Positions 33,072 through 41,401 of a DNA stretch of 55,855 nucleotides are shown piece by piece. The DNA is from an uncultured Ruminococcus sp. (GTDB lineage Bacteria; Bacillota; Clostridia; Lachnospirales; Lachnospiraceae). The stretch spans positions 1-55,855 of the forward strand of contig CAJFQC010000020.1 in the NCBI GenBank assembly GCA_904418845.1, given 5' to 3'. The stretch's first letter is position 1. Each line of letters begins with the position of its first letter. The notes beneath the pieces were generated by a model. It did not search any database and was not told the DNA's origin. It saw nothing but the letters and a program-made list of their open reading frames with translations. Made by a program: the position numbers and the translations under genes.

Positions 33072-35036
33072 CTAGTCCCAGGATATGACTGCCGTCTCTC
33101 CTGCTTTCGCGTCCATACCTGTGTGCATGGTAACGCCTGTGGCGCTTCCTTCGCCTGTCACGATAAACATGGTTGTGCACGGATGGCCTGCCGCTTTAAT
33201 CTTCTCCGGATCAAACTCGATCAGCGGCTGTCCCGCTTTCACATGATCGCCTTCATTTACAAAAAGCTTAAATCCGTCTCCGCCCATATCCACGGTATCA
33301 ACACCTACATGTATCAAAAGCTCAAGACCGTTTGCCAGCGTAAGTCCGCATGCGTGGCATGTGTCGGCCATGACAACAGATACATCGCAGTCTGCCGGAG
33401 CAGTCACCACAGTGTTCGACGGCTCAATTGCAACGCCGTCACCCATTACTTTCTGTGAGAATACTTCATCTTCTACTTCTGTAATCTGAATTACCTTTCC
33501 GTCCAGAATAGATTTTAATTCTTTTACATCTTCTGAAACTGCCGCAGAATCAGGCTCTCCAGATTCTCCCATCCCTGCCGCAGCCGATGTATTTCCATGG
33601 TTCTTTCCAAATCTGTCCTCTGCGGACAATTTAATCTTTCCTACGATAAATGTAAGCACAAAGGGGATCACGATTGCCACTGCCATTGCAAGAAGGAATG
33701 TCAGGTAATACTGAGGAACGATGGACAGTATTCCCGGAAGTCCGCCGACACCGATACTCAGCGCCTGCACGCCGAAGCCTACTGAAATCATTGCTGCGGC
33801 ACAGGACCCGATCATACCACATACGAGTGGGAATACATATTTTAAGTTTACACCAAAAAGCGCCGGTTCTGTAACACCTAAGTAACAGGAAATGCATGCC
33901 GGTACGTTGACCTGCTGCGCACGTTCATTCTTCTTCTGGAGAACAGACATTGCCAGTACGCTTGATCCCTGGGCGATATTTGACAGAGCAATCATCGGCC
34001 AGAGAATCGTCGTCTTCGGCGGGATCGCCAAAAGCTGTGAGTCAACAGCGTTTGTCATATGGTGCAGACCTGTCATAACGAGCGGAGCATATAACAGGCC
34101 AAAGATTGCCGCGAATACAAATCTAAAGTCAGACGTCAATCCCGAATACACCACTGTACCAATGGCGTCACCGATCTTCCACCCGATCGGTCCCACGACC
34201 GTATGAGCGATGATAACTGCCGGGAGGAGTGAACAGAATGGAACGACGATCATACTAACCACCTCCGGGCATATCTTCTTAAAAAACTTCTCGAGATATA
34301 CAAGGACGAATCCCGCCATCATTGCCGCGATGACCTGTCCCTGATAACCGATCATCTCTACTTTTGCAAACCCAAAATCCCACACCGGGATATCCTCTGA
34401 TGCGGTGGACGACACGCTGAATCCGTTCAGAAGCTGTGAAGATACCAGCGTCAGTCCAAGAACAATACCAAGGATCTGCGTTGTTCCCATCTTCTTTGTG
34501 ATTGACCACACGATGCCAACCGGGAGCAGATGGAATACCGCCTCACCGATGAGCCAGAGGAAATTATACATACCTGACCAGAACTGGGACACATCTGCCA
34601 GACTCTGTGTACCGTCGGCAAAGAAGTTGATTTCACCGATCACGTTTCTGAAGCCAAGCACAAGACCACCGCAGATAAGAGCGGGGATCAGGGGCGCAAA
34701 GATCTCCCCCAGTGTGCCGACGATCTTCTGAGCCGGATTCTGATTTGCCTTTGCCGCTGCGTTTACCGCGTCCTTGCTCACGCCTTCGATGCCTGCATAA
34801 GCAGTAAATTCATTGTAGAAATTCGCCACATCATTACCGATGATGACCTGATACTGTCCTGCCTGTGTAAATGTTCCTTTTACACTCGGCAGATCCTCAA
34901 TCTCTTTTTCATTTGCCTTTTTCGGATCCACGAGCACAAAGCGCATCCTTGTCATGCAGTGGGAGACTGCCTGGATGTTTCCCTTGCCTCCGACGAGATC
35001 CAGTAGACGTTTTACATCATTTTCATACTTTCCCAT
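33072..35036 (-). CDS. treB: Trehalose-specific PTS EIIBCA
   Basis: A 654-aa membrane permease-phosphotransferase that imports trehalose as trehalose 6-phosphate. EIIB: phosphorylated Cys27 in SHCMTRMRF. EIIC: about ten helices between residues 105 and 475, including PLIPALICGGLVLGFRN and the GLHHMTNAVDSQLL loop. EIIA: residues about 505-654, with phosphoryl-accepting His576 in LLIHVGVDTV. Bacillus TreP lacks the EIIA domain, so this is the self-contained three-domain form. It is the first gene of treBC, directly controlled by promoter and operators at 35122-35166. Confidence 0.93.
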   Translation of the reverse strand: MGKYENDVKRLLDLVGGKGNIQAVSHCMTRMRFVLVDPKKANEKEIEDLPSVKGTFTQAGQYQVIIGNDVANFYNEFTAYAGIEGVSKDAVNAAAKANQNPAQKIVGTLGEIFAPLIPALICGGLVLGFRNVIGEINFFADGTQSLADVSQFWSGMYNFLWLIGEAVFHLLPVGIVWSITKKMGTTQILGIVLGLTLVSSQLLNGFSVSSTASEDIPVWDFGFAKVEMIGYQGQVIAAMMAGFVLVYLEKFFKKICPEVVSMIVVPFCSLLPAVIIAHTVVGPIGWKIGDAIGTVVYSGLTSDFRFVFAAIFGLLYAPLVMTGLHHMTNAVDSQLLAIPPKTTILWPMIALSNIAQGSSVLAMSVLQKKNERAQQVNVPACISCYLGVTEPALFGVNLKYVFPLVCGMIGSCAAAMISVGFGVQALSIGVGGLPGILSIVPQYYLTFLLAMAVAIVIPFVLTFIVGKIKLSAEDRFGKNHGNTSAAAGMGESGEPDSAAVSEDVKELKSILDGKVIQITEVEDEVFSQKVMGDGVAIEPSNTVVTAPADCDVSVVMADTCHACGLTLANGLELLIHVGVDTVDMGGDGFKLFVNEGDHVKAGQPLIEFDPEKIKAAGHPCTTMFIVTGEGSATGVTMHTGMDAKAGETAVISWD

Positions 35037-35121
35037 CGCTTCTCTTCCTTTCCTGATCTTCTTACTTCACAGGCGGGCTGCTCGCGCGAAAAACGCCGCT
35101 CCCTCCCAAGTTTTTCACTAC

Positions 35122-35166
35122 ACTTGTTTGAACAACTTTAATTTATCACTCTTGTTCAAACATGTC
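35122..35166 (-). promoter_or_regulatory. treB promoter with two TreR operators
   Basis: On the minus strand: TTGACA (35161-35166), 17-bp spacer, TAAATT (35138-35143). Palindromes TTGTTCAAACAT (35150-35161, in the spacer) and TTGTTTGAACAA (35122-35133, near the start site) are centred 28 bp apart. This placement should block polymerase when TreR is bound without trehalose 6-phosphate. Confidence 0.8.
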
Positions 35167-35268
35167 AATCGCATTAATGATAATAAGACCAATTCAGTAA
35201 ATCTTGACAAAATCATGCCCCATTTTTTGTGAAACCAGTCAGAACATGATTAAAAGGTAAATTTTTTC

Positions 35269-35317
35269 TTGATTTTATACGGGTGGGTTCTATAATATAA
35301 AGAAGATGTTTAAACAA
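35269..35317 (+). promoter_or_regulatory. treR promoter with TreR operator
   Basis: TTGATT (35269-35274), 16-bp spacer, TATAAT (35291-35296), followed by ATGTTTAAACAA (35306-35317), a palindrome of the same type as the treB operators. Its place just after the start site implies autorepression. Confidence 0.75.
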
Positions 35318-35330
35318 CAGGATGACTATT

Positions 35331-36062
35331 ATGCCGAAAGCAAAGTATGACACTATTTACAAAGACTTAAAAGAAAAGATCGAGACAGAAGTATATGCCT
35401 ATCAGGAAATGCTCCCGTCAGAGCACACACTTATCCTCAAATATGGCTGTTCCCGCAATACCGTGCGCCGGGCGCTGGCAGAACTGACGGCAGACGGTTA
35501 TGTGCAGCCCATGCACGGAAAAGGAGTGCGCAACATTTACCAGCCGGTAGAACAAGCCTCGTTTACTGTGGGTGGAATTGAATCGTTTAAAGAATCCGCC
35601 ATCCGCAATAAACGCGAGAGCAAAACACATGTTCTGCAGTTTACTGAGATCACAGCTGATGAGAAGATCGGGAAACAAACCGGTTTCAGAAACGGAACCC
35701 CCCTCTACTATATCCAAAGGCTGCGTTTCTTGAACGGTATCCCCCTTATCCTTGACCACAACTATTTCTTTAAAGAGATCGCCCACGGTCTGACGCCTGA
35801 GATTGCCTCACAGTCTGTCTACGAATACTTAGAAGGAGAACTTGGCCTTACTATCGCTACCAGCAAACGAACAATGACCGTTGAACACGTCACGCAGGCA
35901 GATGAAAAATACATTGATCTAAAGGATTACAACTGTATGGCCGTCATCACCAGCCAGACCTTTGACGATAACGGCATCCAGTTTGAGTACACACAGTCAA
36001 GACATCATCCTGATTATTTCCGATTCCAGGATATAGCTACAAGAAAAAGGACAGGACTATGA
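35331..36062 (+). CDS. treR: Trehalose operon repressor, GntR/HutC family
   Basis: A 243-aa regulator. The N-terminal winged helix (residues 1-70: YDTIYKDLKEKIET, LPSEHTLILKYGCSRNTVRRAL, GYVQPMHGKGV) is followed by a UTRA effector domain (LYYIQRLRFLNGIPLILDHNYF, SIYE-like QSVYEYLEGELGL). In TreR proteins, trehalose 6-phosphate binds the UTRA domain and releases DNA. Three matching palindromes lie in the shared intergenic region. I prefer the ATG at 35331, where CAGGATG provides the site, over 35322. It is divergent from treB-treC. Confidence 0.93.
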   Translation: MPKAKYDTIYKDLKEKIETEVYAYQEMLPSEHTLILKYGCSRNTVRRALAELTADGYVQPMHGKGVRNIYQPVEQASFTVGGIESFKESAIRNKRESKTHVLQFTEITADEKIGKQTGFRNGTPLYYIQRLRFLNGIPLILDHNYFFKEIAHGLTPEIASQSVYEYLEGELGLTIATSKRTMTVEHVTQADEKYIDLKDYNCMAVITSQTFDDNGIQFEYTQSRHHPDYFRFQDIATRKRTGL

Positions 36063-36080
36063 ACAGTCCTGTCCCCATTT
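36049..36080. terminator. Bidirectional terminator over treR stop codon
   Basis: GGACAGGACT/AGTCCTGTCC (36049-36058, 36065-36074) is a perfect 10-bp stem with the treR stop codon in its loop. The plus side has ATTTT and the minus side CCTTTTTCTT, so it also terminates the convergent membrane-protein gene. Confidence 0.8.
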
Positions 36081-36094
36081 TATATTACATTTTT

Positions 36095-37972
36095 TCACGA
36101 AATGCTCCTCTGTTCAGAATGCGCCGGGGCTTCCGATGCCTCACGCGCCTGAATATCCGTCACACCTTTTCCCACATTAGGATGGAACTGAGAGTATCCG
36201 GCATCGAACAAAAATACCGCTGTCAATCCAACGCAAATAACTTTTAATTTTTTCTCACTGACCCTGCTTACAATATCATCCACAATGGGAGCGATCACAT
36301 ATACGATCGCCAGTCCGCCTATACCGAACACAAGAAGCCCTTCTGCGCAGATCCTTCCGTTTAAGTTCAGGAAATACCCGCTGTAATCCCACCATTTCAT
36401 TCCGCCTGTGGCGATCTCCATGATGAGAGAGGTCATATACTCAAGAAATCCGCACACCACGATCGTAGCCGCAAATTCCAGCGCCGGATTCCGCCTGAAC
36501 CGGTACAGAACTGTCAGAATCAGGATCGCTCCTGTCCCGTAGATTGGAAGCCATGGGCCATGAAGTGCGCCGCGGTTTACAAAATTTCCGTAACTGACAA
36601 GGTGCATTCCCACTTCCCAGAGCCACCCGCAGAAAGACAGGCCCAGGAAAACTACGATCAAAGACCATACCGAATAATGACGCATATAGTTCAAAGACTG
36701 CACCAGCTTGCGCCGCCGCTCCTCAGGAACAGGATACAGTCTTACGGGATACGCTTCACCTTGTGTATCATCGATCAGACCATAGATCTCTACCATTTCC
36801 GCCTGGCGCTGCTCATACTCCCTGTCCTCTTTTCGCCGGAAAAGAAGGATACCGAAATTCCTTGCAAGCACTCCTCTCCAGCCGGTCAGTCCGGTCTCTT
36901 TTTCCGGAGTATTTTCTACAACAGCCAGCACATCGTGATATGTCTCTTTTATAAGCTGTGGGTCTGCCGTTTCATACAGGTATGTATCATACAGAAGTTC
37001 TGAGCCGGGAATCTCTTTCTCTTTCGCAAGAGCACGTAGTGCGGCGTAATACCGTGTAAACACTGCCGTTTTATAAGGGTTTGTATAGAGCACCCCGAAC
37101 AGCCCGAACGTCACTATACTGAGGATTTCCCACCCGGCAAATGACAGTTCAAAGACAAAGCATTCCCACTTATGTCCTTTCATCATTTTCCGGGACAAAG
37201 CGATTGCCTGTCTTGCCGTCATGCCCGGGTTCTCAGCCACAATGAATGGTACCATGTAATAAGAATAGCGTTTCACGGCAATTCCTACAACAGTAAGACA
37301 CCAGAGTGAATAAAAGATATATTTCACAAACATGATCCATGACGCTTTTAGCCATTTCCTGATACGCAGCAGAAATACAAACCGCTGCGGAGTGATCCTC
37401 TTGTAGTTCATCCCCTCCAGAAATACCCTGCGAGTAACCACGGGGAATACATTTTGAATAAGGAACCAAAACGCGAACATAAGCAGGGCGCCCAGTACGA
37501 TCATGACCATTACACCGAGATTCTCTGATCCGGTGATCGAGGCAATCGCCGCCACCGCCGTCACAATAATGGAACCTGAGCTAACCTGATTTACAATCCC
37601 GGCGAACACACCTCTTGTCCTCCCAAAAGCCGGATTACCATCTTCTGCATGTTCAATAGCGTTCTGTCTGATCTGTTCTGACATGCTCTTTCCAGCATCG
37701 GTATTCCCTTCAACAATTGTGCGCATAACCTCTTCCCAGCCGATACTGCGCATGCTTGTTTTGATCATATATGTTTCAGAATCACCGGCGTCGTTCATAT
37801 CTGCCTGGATCTGCCCATATGTCTGTTCGTATGACTGCGCGGTGGAAAAATTCACTGAACTTTTGAATTCAGCAGCAAGGAATGCCGCGATCAGGCATGC
37901 GGCCACAAAAATCACATAGTGCTTTTTCAAGGAGCTCCGCCCTTGTTTCTTCATCTGTTTTCTCGTCATCAT
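36095..37972 (-). CDS. Fused membrane protein: DUF975-like plus ABC_trans_CmpB-like
   Basis: A 625-aa membrane protein. The N-terminal half (about 1-330) has a basic start and several helices with NYKRITPQRFVFLLRIRKW, GMTARQAIALSRKMMKGHKWECFVF and VLYTNPYKTAVFTRYYAALR, characteristic of DUF975. A soluble stretch of about 100 residues follows. The C-terminal part (430-600) has five helices with CGWLWEVGMHLVSYGNFVNRGALHGPWLPIYGTG split by loops, typical of the putative type-IV ABC-transporter (CmpB) domain. Neither half has a defined function and no ATPase is adjacent. It is transcribed alone. Confidence 0.75.
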   Translation of the reverse strand: MMTRKQMKKQGRSSLKKHYVIFVAACLIAAFLAAEFKSSVNFSTAQSYEQTYGQIQADMNDAGDSETYMIKTSMRSIGWEEVMRTIVEGNTDAGKSMSEQIRQNAIEHAEDGNPAFGRTRGVFAGIVNQVSSGSIIVTAVAAIASITGSENLGVMVMIVLGALLMFAFWFLIQNVFPVVTRRVFLEGMNYKRITPQRFVFLLRIRKWLKASWIMFVKYIFYSLWCLTVVGIAVKRYSYYMVPFIVAENPGMTARQAIALSRKMMKGHKWECFVFELSFAGWEILSIVTFGLFGVLYTNPYKTAVFTRYYAALRALAKEKEIPGSELLYDTYLYETADPQLIKETYHDVLAVVENTPEKETGLTGWRGVLARNFGILLFRRKEDREYEQRQAEMVEIYGLIDDTQGEAYPVRLYPVPEERRRKLVQSLNYMRHYSVWSLIVVFLGLSFCGWLWEVGMHLVSYGNFVNRGALHGPWLPIYGTGAILILTVLYRFRRNPALEFAATIVVCGFLEYMTSLIMEIATGGMKWWDYSGYFLNLNGRICAEGLLVFGIGGLAIVYVIAPIVDDIVSRVSEKKLKVICVGLTAVFLFDAGYSQFHPNVGKGVTDIQAREASEAPAHSEQRSIS

Positions 37973-38151
37973 ATCAAATGTTGTGCGGTCTGCCTCATAC
38001 AGCGCACCGCCTGTCCCCTTTCTGGCTGATAAGATAATAGAACATTTTCATTATAGAACAGAACACCCCTTTCGTCTATTGGTCTTTCACCAAAAAGAAC
38101 GTCCCGCAAACCGTCTTATGCCCCCTGGAACGCTCTCCCTGTTCTGTTATT

Positions 38152-39291
38152 CTATTTCATTCTTTTTCCGGCCCGCAACATTCGGAACATCCGTCTTGCC
38201 GCGCCCAGATACAGCTCCTCAGCCTTATCAATCGCCTCGCTGAGCGGCATTGGACGGTTTACAGTAGTGATGATCGAATCAATACCGTAATCAAAGATAT
38301 CTTCCGCGCCCTGTCCCATGCAGCCTACAATCGCAGCCACAGGGATATCTCTTGCTTTGCACCGCATACCCACGCCCCGCATAACCTTGCCGTACACGGA
38401 CTGCCAGTCCGCAGCGCCTTCTCCTGTCACCACAAGAGACACGTCCTCAAGCCTTTTGTCAAATCCAACCAGATCCAGAACAGTCTCGATCCCGGACTTC
38501 AAACCGCCGCCTAAGAATACCATGAGCGCTGCGCCCAGTCCGCCTGCCGCTCCTGCTCCCGCAACAGTATCCATATCCACGCCGAACTGCTGTTTCAGGA
38601 TATCCCGGTAATTGCACATTCCGGCTTCCAGTGCTTTTAAAATCTCCAGCGTGCCGCCTTTCTGTTTGCCAAAGGTATATGTTGCCCCCTGCTCTCCGCA
38701 GAGCGGGTTTGTCACATCACACATCACGGTAAATTTACAATCCTTCACCCGCGGATCCATACCGGACATATCAATCTTGCGAACCCGGATCAGATCTTTG
38801 CCGCAGCCGGAAAGCTCTTCTGCGTTTTCATCAAGAAAACGTACCCCCAGCGCCCGGATACAGCCCATACCGCCGTCGTTCGTGGCAGATCCTCCGATGG
38901 CGATGGAAATATCCCGGAACCCTTTGTCGAGAGCGTCACGTATCATCTCTCCTGTCCCGTAACTCGTTGTCTTTCTCGGATCTCTCTGCTCCTCAGGCAC
39001 GAAGGGAAGTCCGGAAGCTGCCGCCATCTCCATGACAGCCCGGTTTTCCTCCAGCTTGCCATAGGACGCAGTCCGCTTTTCCCACAAAGGCCCATGCACG
39101 TTCGCTTCAATGCGGCTTCCTCCTGCGGCCGCCACCACTGCATCTGTTGTTCCCTCTCCACCGTCGGCCACTCCAATGCTGTCGCACTCGCAGTCTGGAA
39201 ATATCTCCCGCGCTGCCTGTGTCAGAAGCCTGGCTGTCTGCCGGGAGGAAAGGGTTCCTTTAAAAGAATCCGATGCAAATAAAAACTTCAT
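38152..39291 (-). CDS. Glycerate kinase (GlxK/GarK family)
   Basis: A 379-aa cytosolic kinase producing 2- or 3-phosphoglycerate from glycerate. FASDSFKGTLSSRQTA is the start of the family; GVADGGEGTTDAVV, IAIGGSATNDGGMGC and AGAGAAGGLGAALMVFLGG are the conserved glycine-rich blocks and VVTGEGAADWQSVYGK the C-terminal nucleotide region. Family members mostly make 2-phosphoglycerate. The start at 39291 is preceded by GGAGGGTGAT, and the open frame upstream to 39429 runs across the tRNA-Cys terminator, so it is not coding. No other glycerate genes are adjacent. Confidence 0.9.
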   Translation of the reverse strand: MKFLFASDSFKGTLSSRQTARLLTQAAREIFPDCECDSIGVADGGEGTTDAVVAAAGGSRIEANVHGPLWEKRTASYGKLEENRAVMEMAAASGLPFVPEEQRDPRKTTSYGTGEMIRDALDKGFRDISIAIGGSATNDGGMGCIRALGVRFLDENAEELSGCGKDLIRVRKIDMSGMDPRVKDCKFTVMCDVTNPLCGEQGATYTFGKQKGGTLEILKALEAGMCNYRDILKQQFGVDMDTVAGAGAAGGLGAALMVFLGGGLKSGIETVLDLVGFDKRLEDVSLVVTGEGAADWQSVYGKVMRGVGMRCKARDIPVAAIVGCMGQGAEDIFDYGIDSIITTVNRPMPLSEAIDKAEELYLGAARRMFRMLRAGKRMK

Positions 39292-39342
39292 ATCACCCTC
39301 CATTCCACTGCCTGAATAATGTCTTCCTTTCCAGAATATCAA

Positions 39343-39379
39343 GAAAAGACCGGGAAAGTCAAATTTTCCCAGTCTTTTT
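39343..39379 (-). terminator. Terminator of tRNA-Cys
   Basis: AAAAGACTGGGAAAA and TTTCCCGGTCTTTT pair in minus-strand RNA, with a T-rich tail. The stem begins four bases after the tRNA. Confidence 0.75.
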
Positions 39380-39382
39380 AAG

Positions 39383-39453
39383 AGGCGCAGATCGGATTTG
39401 AACCGGTGATCAGGGAGTTGCAGTCCCACGCCTTACCACTTGGCTACTGCGCC
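39383..39453 (-). tRNA. tRNA-Cys (anticodon GCA)
   Basis: Acceptor GGCGCAG pairs with CTGCGCC; the anticodon stem GGGA/TCCC holds loop ACTGCAA (anticodon GCA); the T-arm is CCGG TTCAAAT CCGA-type. The discriminator is U, an identity base for CysRS. CCA is not encoded. Confidence 0.95.
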
Positions 39454-39520
39454 TTGGTATGAGCACTTAGCGTCCATCCTTTGAACGCTTTCATACTATC
39501 TATATGCAGATATCTTCTGC

Positions 39521-39549
39521 ATTATACCAAAACGCGGCGCATCCGTCAA
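39521..39549 (-). promoter_or_regulatory. Promoter of tRNA-Cys
   Basis: On the minus strand: TTGACG, 17-bp spacer, perfect TATAAT, about 68 bp before the tRNA. The leader can fold into a GTATGA/TCATAC stem. Confidence 0.8.
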
Positions 39550-39594
39550 GTTAAAATCATTTAAGTTTCCGAGTCGGAGATTTCGAAGATTTCA

Positions 39595-39894
39595 CTAATA
39601 CATATATCCGTTTCCTGTACCTGATTCAAATCCCTCAACTCCGCCGAATCCACCGATCTCGACCTCGTACCATTTATCTCCGTTTACAATCGTATAGCTA
39701 TATTCATTCCAAAGTCCTTCCTGGCTGATATCCTGTTCTACAATCTCTCCTCCGCCTGTCTGCGAGAGTGCGATATTCTGTGCCCGAACCGCATCAATCC
39801 TGAACACCATGATTGCAATAACTGCTACTACTGCCACAAGCAGCGCCGCTCCTGCGCAAATTCCGATAATTGCTTTTTTCCCAATTTTTTTCAT
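39595..39894 (-). CDS. Small membrane-anchored PepSY-like protein
   Basis: A 99-aa protein: basic start, membrane segment IIGICAGAALLVAVVAVIAIMVF, then about 60 outside residues with DAVRAQNIALSQTGGGEI and YSYTIVNGDKWYEVEIGGFGG, resembling half of a PepSY unit. PepSY domains often inhibit proteases or sense the wall. I used the ATG at 39894 with its GAGGAAAAG site; an upstream ATG at 39945 would overlap the preceding gene by seven bases. It is the last gene of the two-component cluster. Confidence 0.7.
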   Translation of the reverse strand: MKKIGKKAIIGICAGAALLVAVVAVIAIMVFRIDAVRAQNIALSQTGGGEIVEQDISQEGLWNEYSYTIVNGDKWYEVEIGGFGGVEGFESGTGNGYMY

Positions 39895-39938
39895 GTTCTT
39901 TTCCTCATCTTTCTTAATAATTACTCTTTCACTGTTTC

Positions 39939-40586
39939 TTACCATCTTTCAGATTCCCATTTAAGAATCGTTCCCGAGTTTGCATCGATATCAAACTCGT
40001 ATTCCATTCCATCATACATGATCTCACCCTCATACACATACCATCCGTCGTCATAATCCAACTTGATGGACATGTTCTGCTCCGTCGCGCCCTGGACTCT
40101 CGCAAGCGCGATACTCTTCGCTTCTTCTATACTGATGGCAACATTTGCCGAAGCAATATTCCCCCGTGTTGGTGAGGTCGTGCTGTTATTCGTTGTTGCA
40201 TTCTGTGAGGTCTGTCCCTGAGATGTTCCTCCTTGCTGTGATGTTCCTCCTTGCTGTGATGTTCCTCCTTGCTGTGATGTTCCTCCCTGCTGCGATGTCT
40301 CCCCTTGCTGTGATGTTCCTTCCTGCTGCGACGCCTCGCCCTGGGCTGTCTGTCCGGCTGTATCCCCACTCTGGGAGTCAGCTGTCTGACTGTTCTTCAT
40401 GGCGTCTATTTCTTCCCGAAGCGCATCCACCTCTGCCTGGAGTTCCGCTTCTCTGTCAGCAGAACTTGTATCTGTCTGTACTGTGCTATTCTGCTGTTGA
40501 TTCTGCGGAAGCTGTCCACCCGCGCATCCAGCAAGTACGCCTGTAGCCATGAGCGACAGCAATGCTATTGATACAGTTCTCTTCAT
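39939..40586 (-). CDS. PepSY-domain lipoprotein with tandem GTSQQG repeats
   Basis: A 215-aa lipoprotein. The signal peptide ends at lipobox VLAGC; a short coiled coil (AELQAEVDALREEIDAM) follows, then a Gln/Ser/Gly-rich spacer with GTSQQG repeats, and a C-terminal PepSY domain (ISIEEAKSIALARVQGA, WYVYEGEIMYDGMEYEFDID, NSGTILKW). The repeats look like a flexible wall-spanning stalk. I placed the start at 40586. A -10 box with a two-copy direct repeat upstream suggests activation by the adjacent response regulator. Confidence 0.85.
   Translation of the reverse strand: MKRTVSIALLSLMATGVLAGCAGGQLPQNQQQNSTVQTDTSSADREAELQAEVDALREEIDAMKNSQTADSQSGDTAGQTAQGEASQQEGTSQQGETSQQGGTSQQGGTSQQGGTSQQGGTSQGQTSQNATTNNSTTSPTRGNIASANVAISIEEAKSIALARVQGATEQNMSIKLDYDDGWYVYEGEIMYDGMEYEFDIDANSGTILKWESERW
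40222..40329 (-). repeat. Six 18-bp tandem repeats in lipoprotein gene
   Basis: Three identical and three diverged copies of GATGTTCCTCCTTGCTGT (plus-strand reading) encode the GTSQQG stalk. Because the unit is a multiple of three, copy-number changes would alter stalk length without a frameshift. Confidence 0.9.
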
Positions 40587-40688
40587 ACTCACCTTTATCC
40601 CTCGCTTTCCTGTGAATATATGATTCTTGATTTTGATATACAACAGATCCTGCCTTTATACACATGCAGTTCTTTTTCTGTTGTTATC

Positions 40689-40722
40689 AATATAGATCAT
40701 AAAGATTAAAGAAACATTAAAG
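40689..40722 (-). promoter_or_regulatory. Candidate response-regulator site and promoter
   Basis: On the minus strand CTTTAAT occurs twice with 11-bp periodicity (40722-40716, 40711-40705), then 10 bp later TATATT (40694-40689). No proper -35 is present. This is the usual layout of an OmpR/PhoB-type activated promoter. Confidence 0.5.
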
Positions 40723-40842
40723 GTCAACAACAAAATTACTGTATTTGTTTTTCGGGATAAAGCGAATAGGAACGTGAACCGCATCGGCCGCACTTTCATC
40801 TGTTTTAAGTTGTCTGTTTTCCGACAGGCCTCTGGCTGCAGG

Positions 40843-41283
40843 CTATTTCTTTTTCTCAATATTTACTTTTTTACACTCTATCTGAATGCAAAGCTTGCTA
40901 TCTTCTTTTTCCTGTTGATCTTTCACCATATATTGCAAATAAGATTCAATATAATCCAACGCCTTGCTATACTGACCTTTATTCCCAACATACAGCGCAA
41001 CGCCTCCGCCTGCCAAGATCAATAACAGTAAAAAAATCAATATGTATTGGATAAACTCTGCCCCAAGCGGCATGCCCGTAAAAAAAGACGCTAATGTTCC
41101 CACTGCACAGCCCGCAAACGGAATAAAGAAGGCGTATGCACTCCACCCTTCTTTTCTGCCTATAATCCGGGCTATTTCTGCTTTAAGTTCAAGGATCTCA
41201 CTTCTATCCTTTTCATCCAGCTCTTTTTCTACTTTTTCAATGCCGTATTTGCAACACTTCACAAATTCTCTCACATTGCTCAT
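40843..41283 (-). CDS. Hypothetical two-helix membrane protein
   Basis: A 146-aa protein I do not recognise. Residues 1-45 form a charged amphipathic helix region (VEKELDEKDRSEILELKAEIARI), followed by two membrane segments (FFIPFAGCAVGTLASFF; YILIFLLLLILAGGGVALYV) and a charged tail ending in Lys. AGGAGAAAAAT precedes the ATG. It lies between the histidine kinase and the PepSY lipoprotein on the same strand, with 118 and 256 bp on either side, and so may belong to that envelope-stress group. Its own function is unknown. Confidence 0.65.
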   Translation of the reverse strand: MSNVREFVKCCKYGIEKVEKELDEKDRSEILELKAEIARIIGRKEGWSAYAFFIPFAGCAVGTLASFFTGMPLGAEFIQYILIFLLLLILAGGGVALYVGNKGQYSKALDYIESYLQYMVKDQQEKEDSKLCIQIECKKVNIEKKK

Positions 41284-41401
41284 ATTTTTCTCCTATACGA
41301 ACCAATCCCAAGTACACGCCACATTCATCTAGATAATATACCATATTCTGACAATTATCAACATCTTGTGTCGTTTCTGTTATGTGTTGCAGTATATATT
41401 C

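Noticed and set aside
40222-40329. Regular short repeats as a CRISPR array
   Set aside because: The units are contiguous 18-bp repeats with no spacers and lie inside a coding frame for a Gln/Ser-rich stalk.
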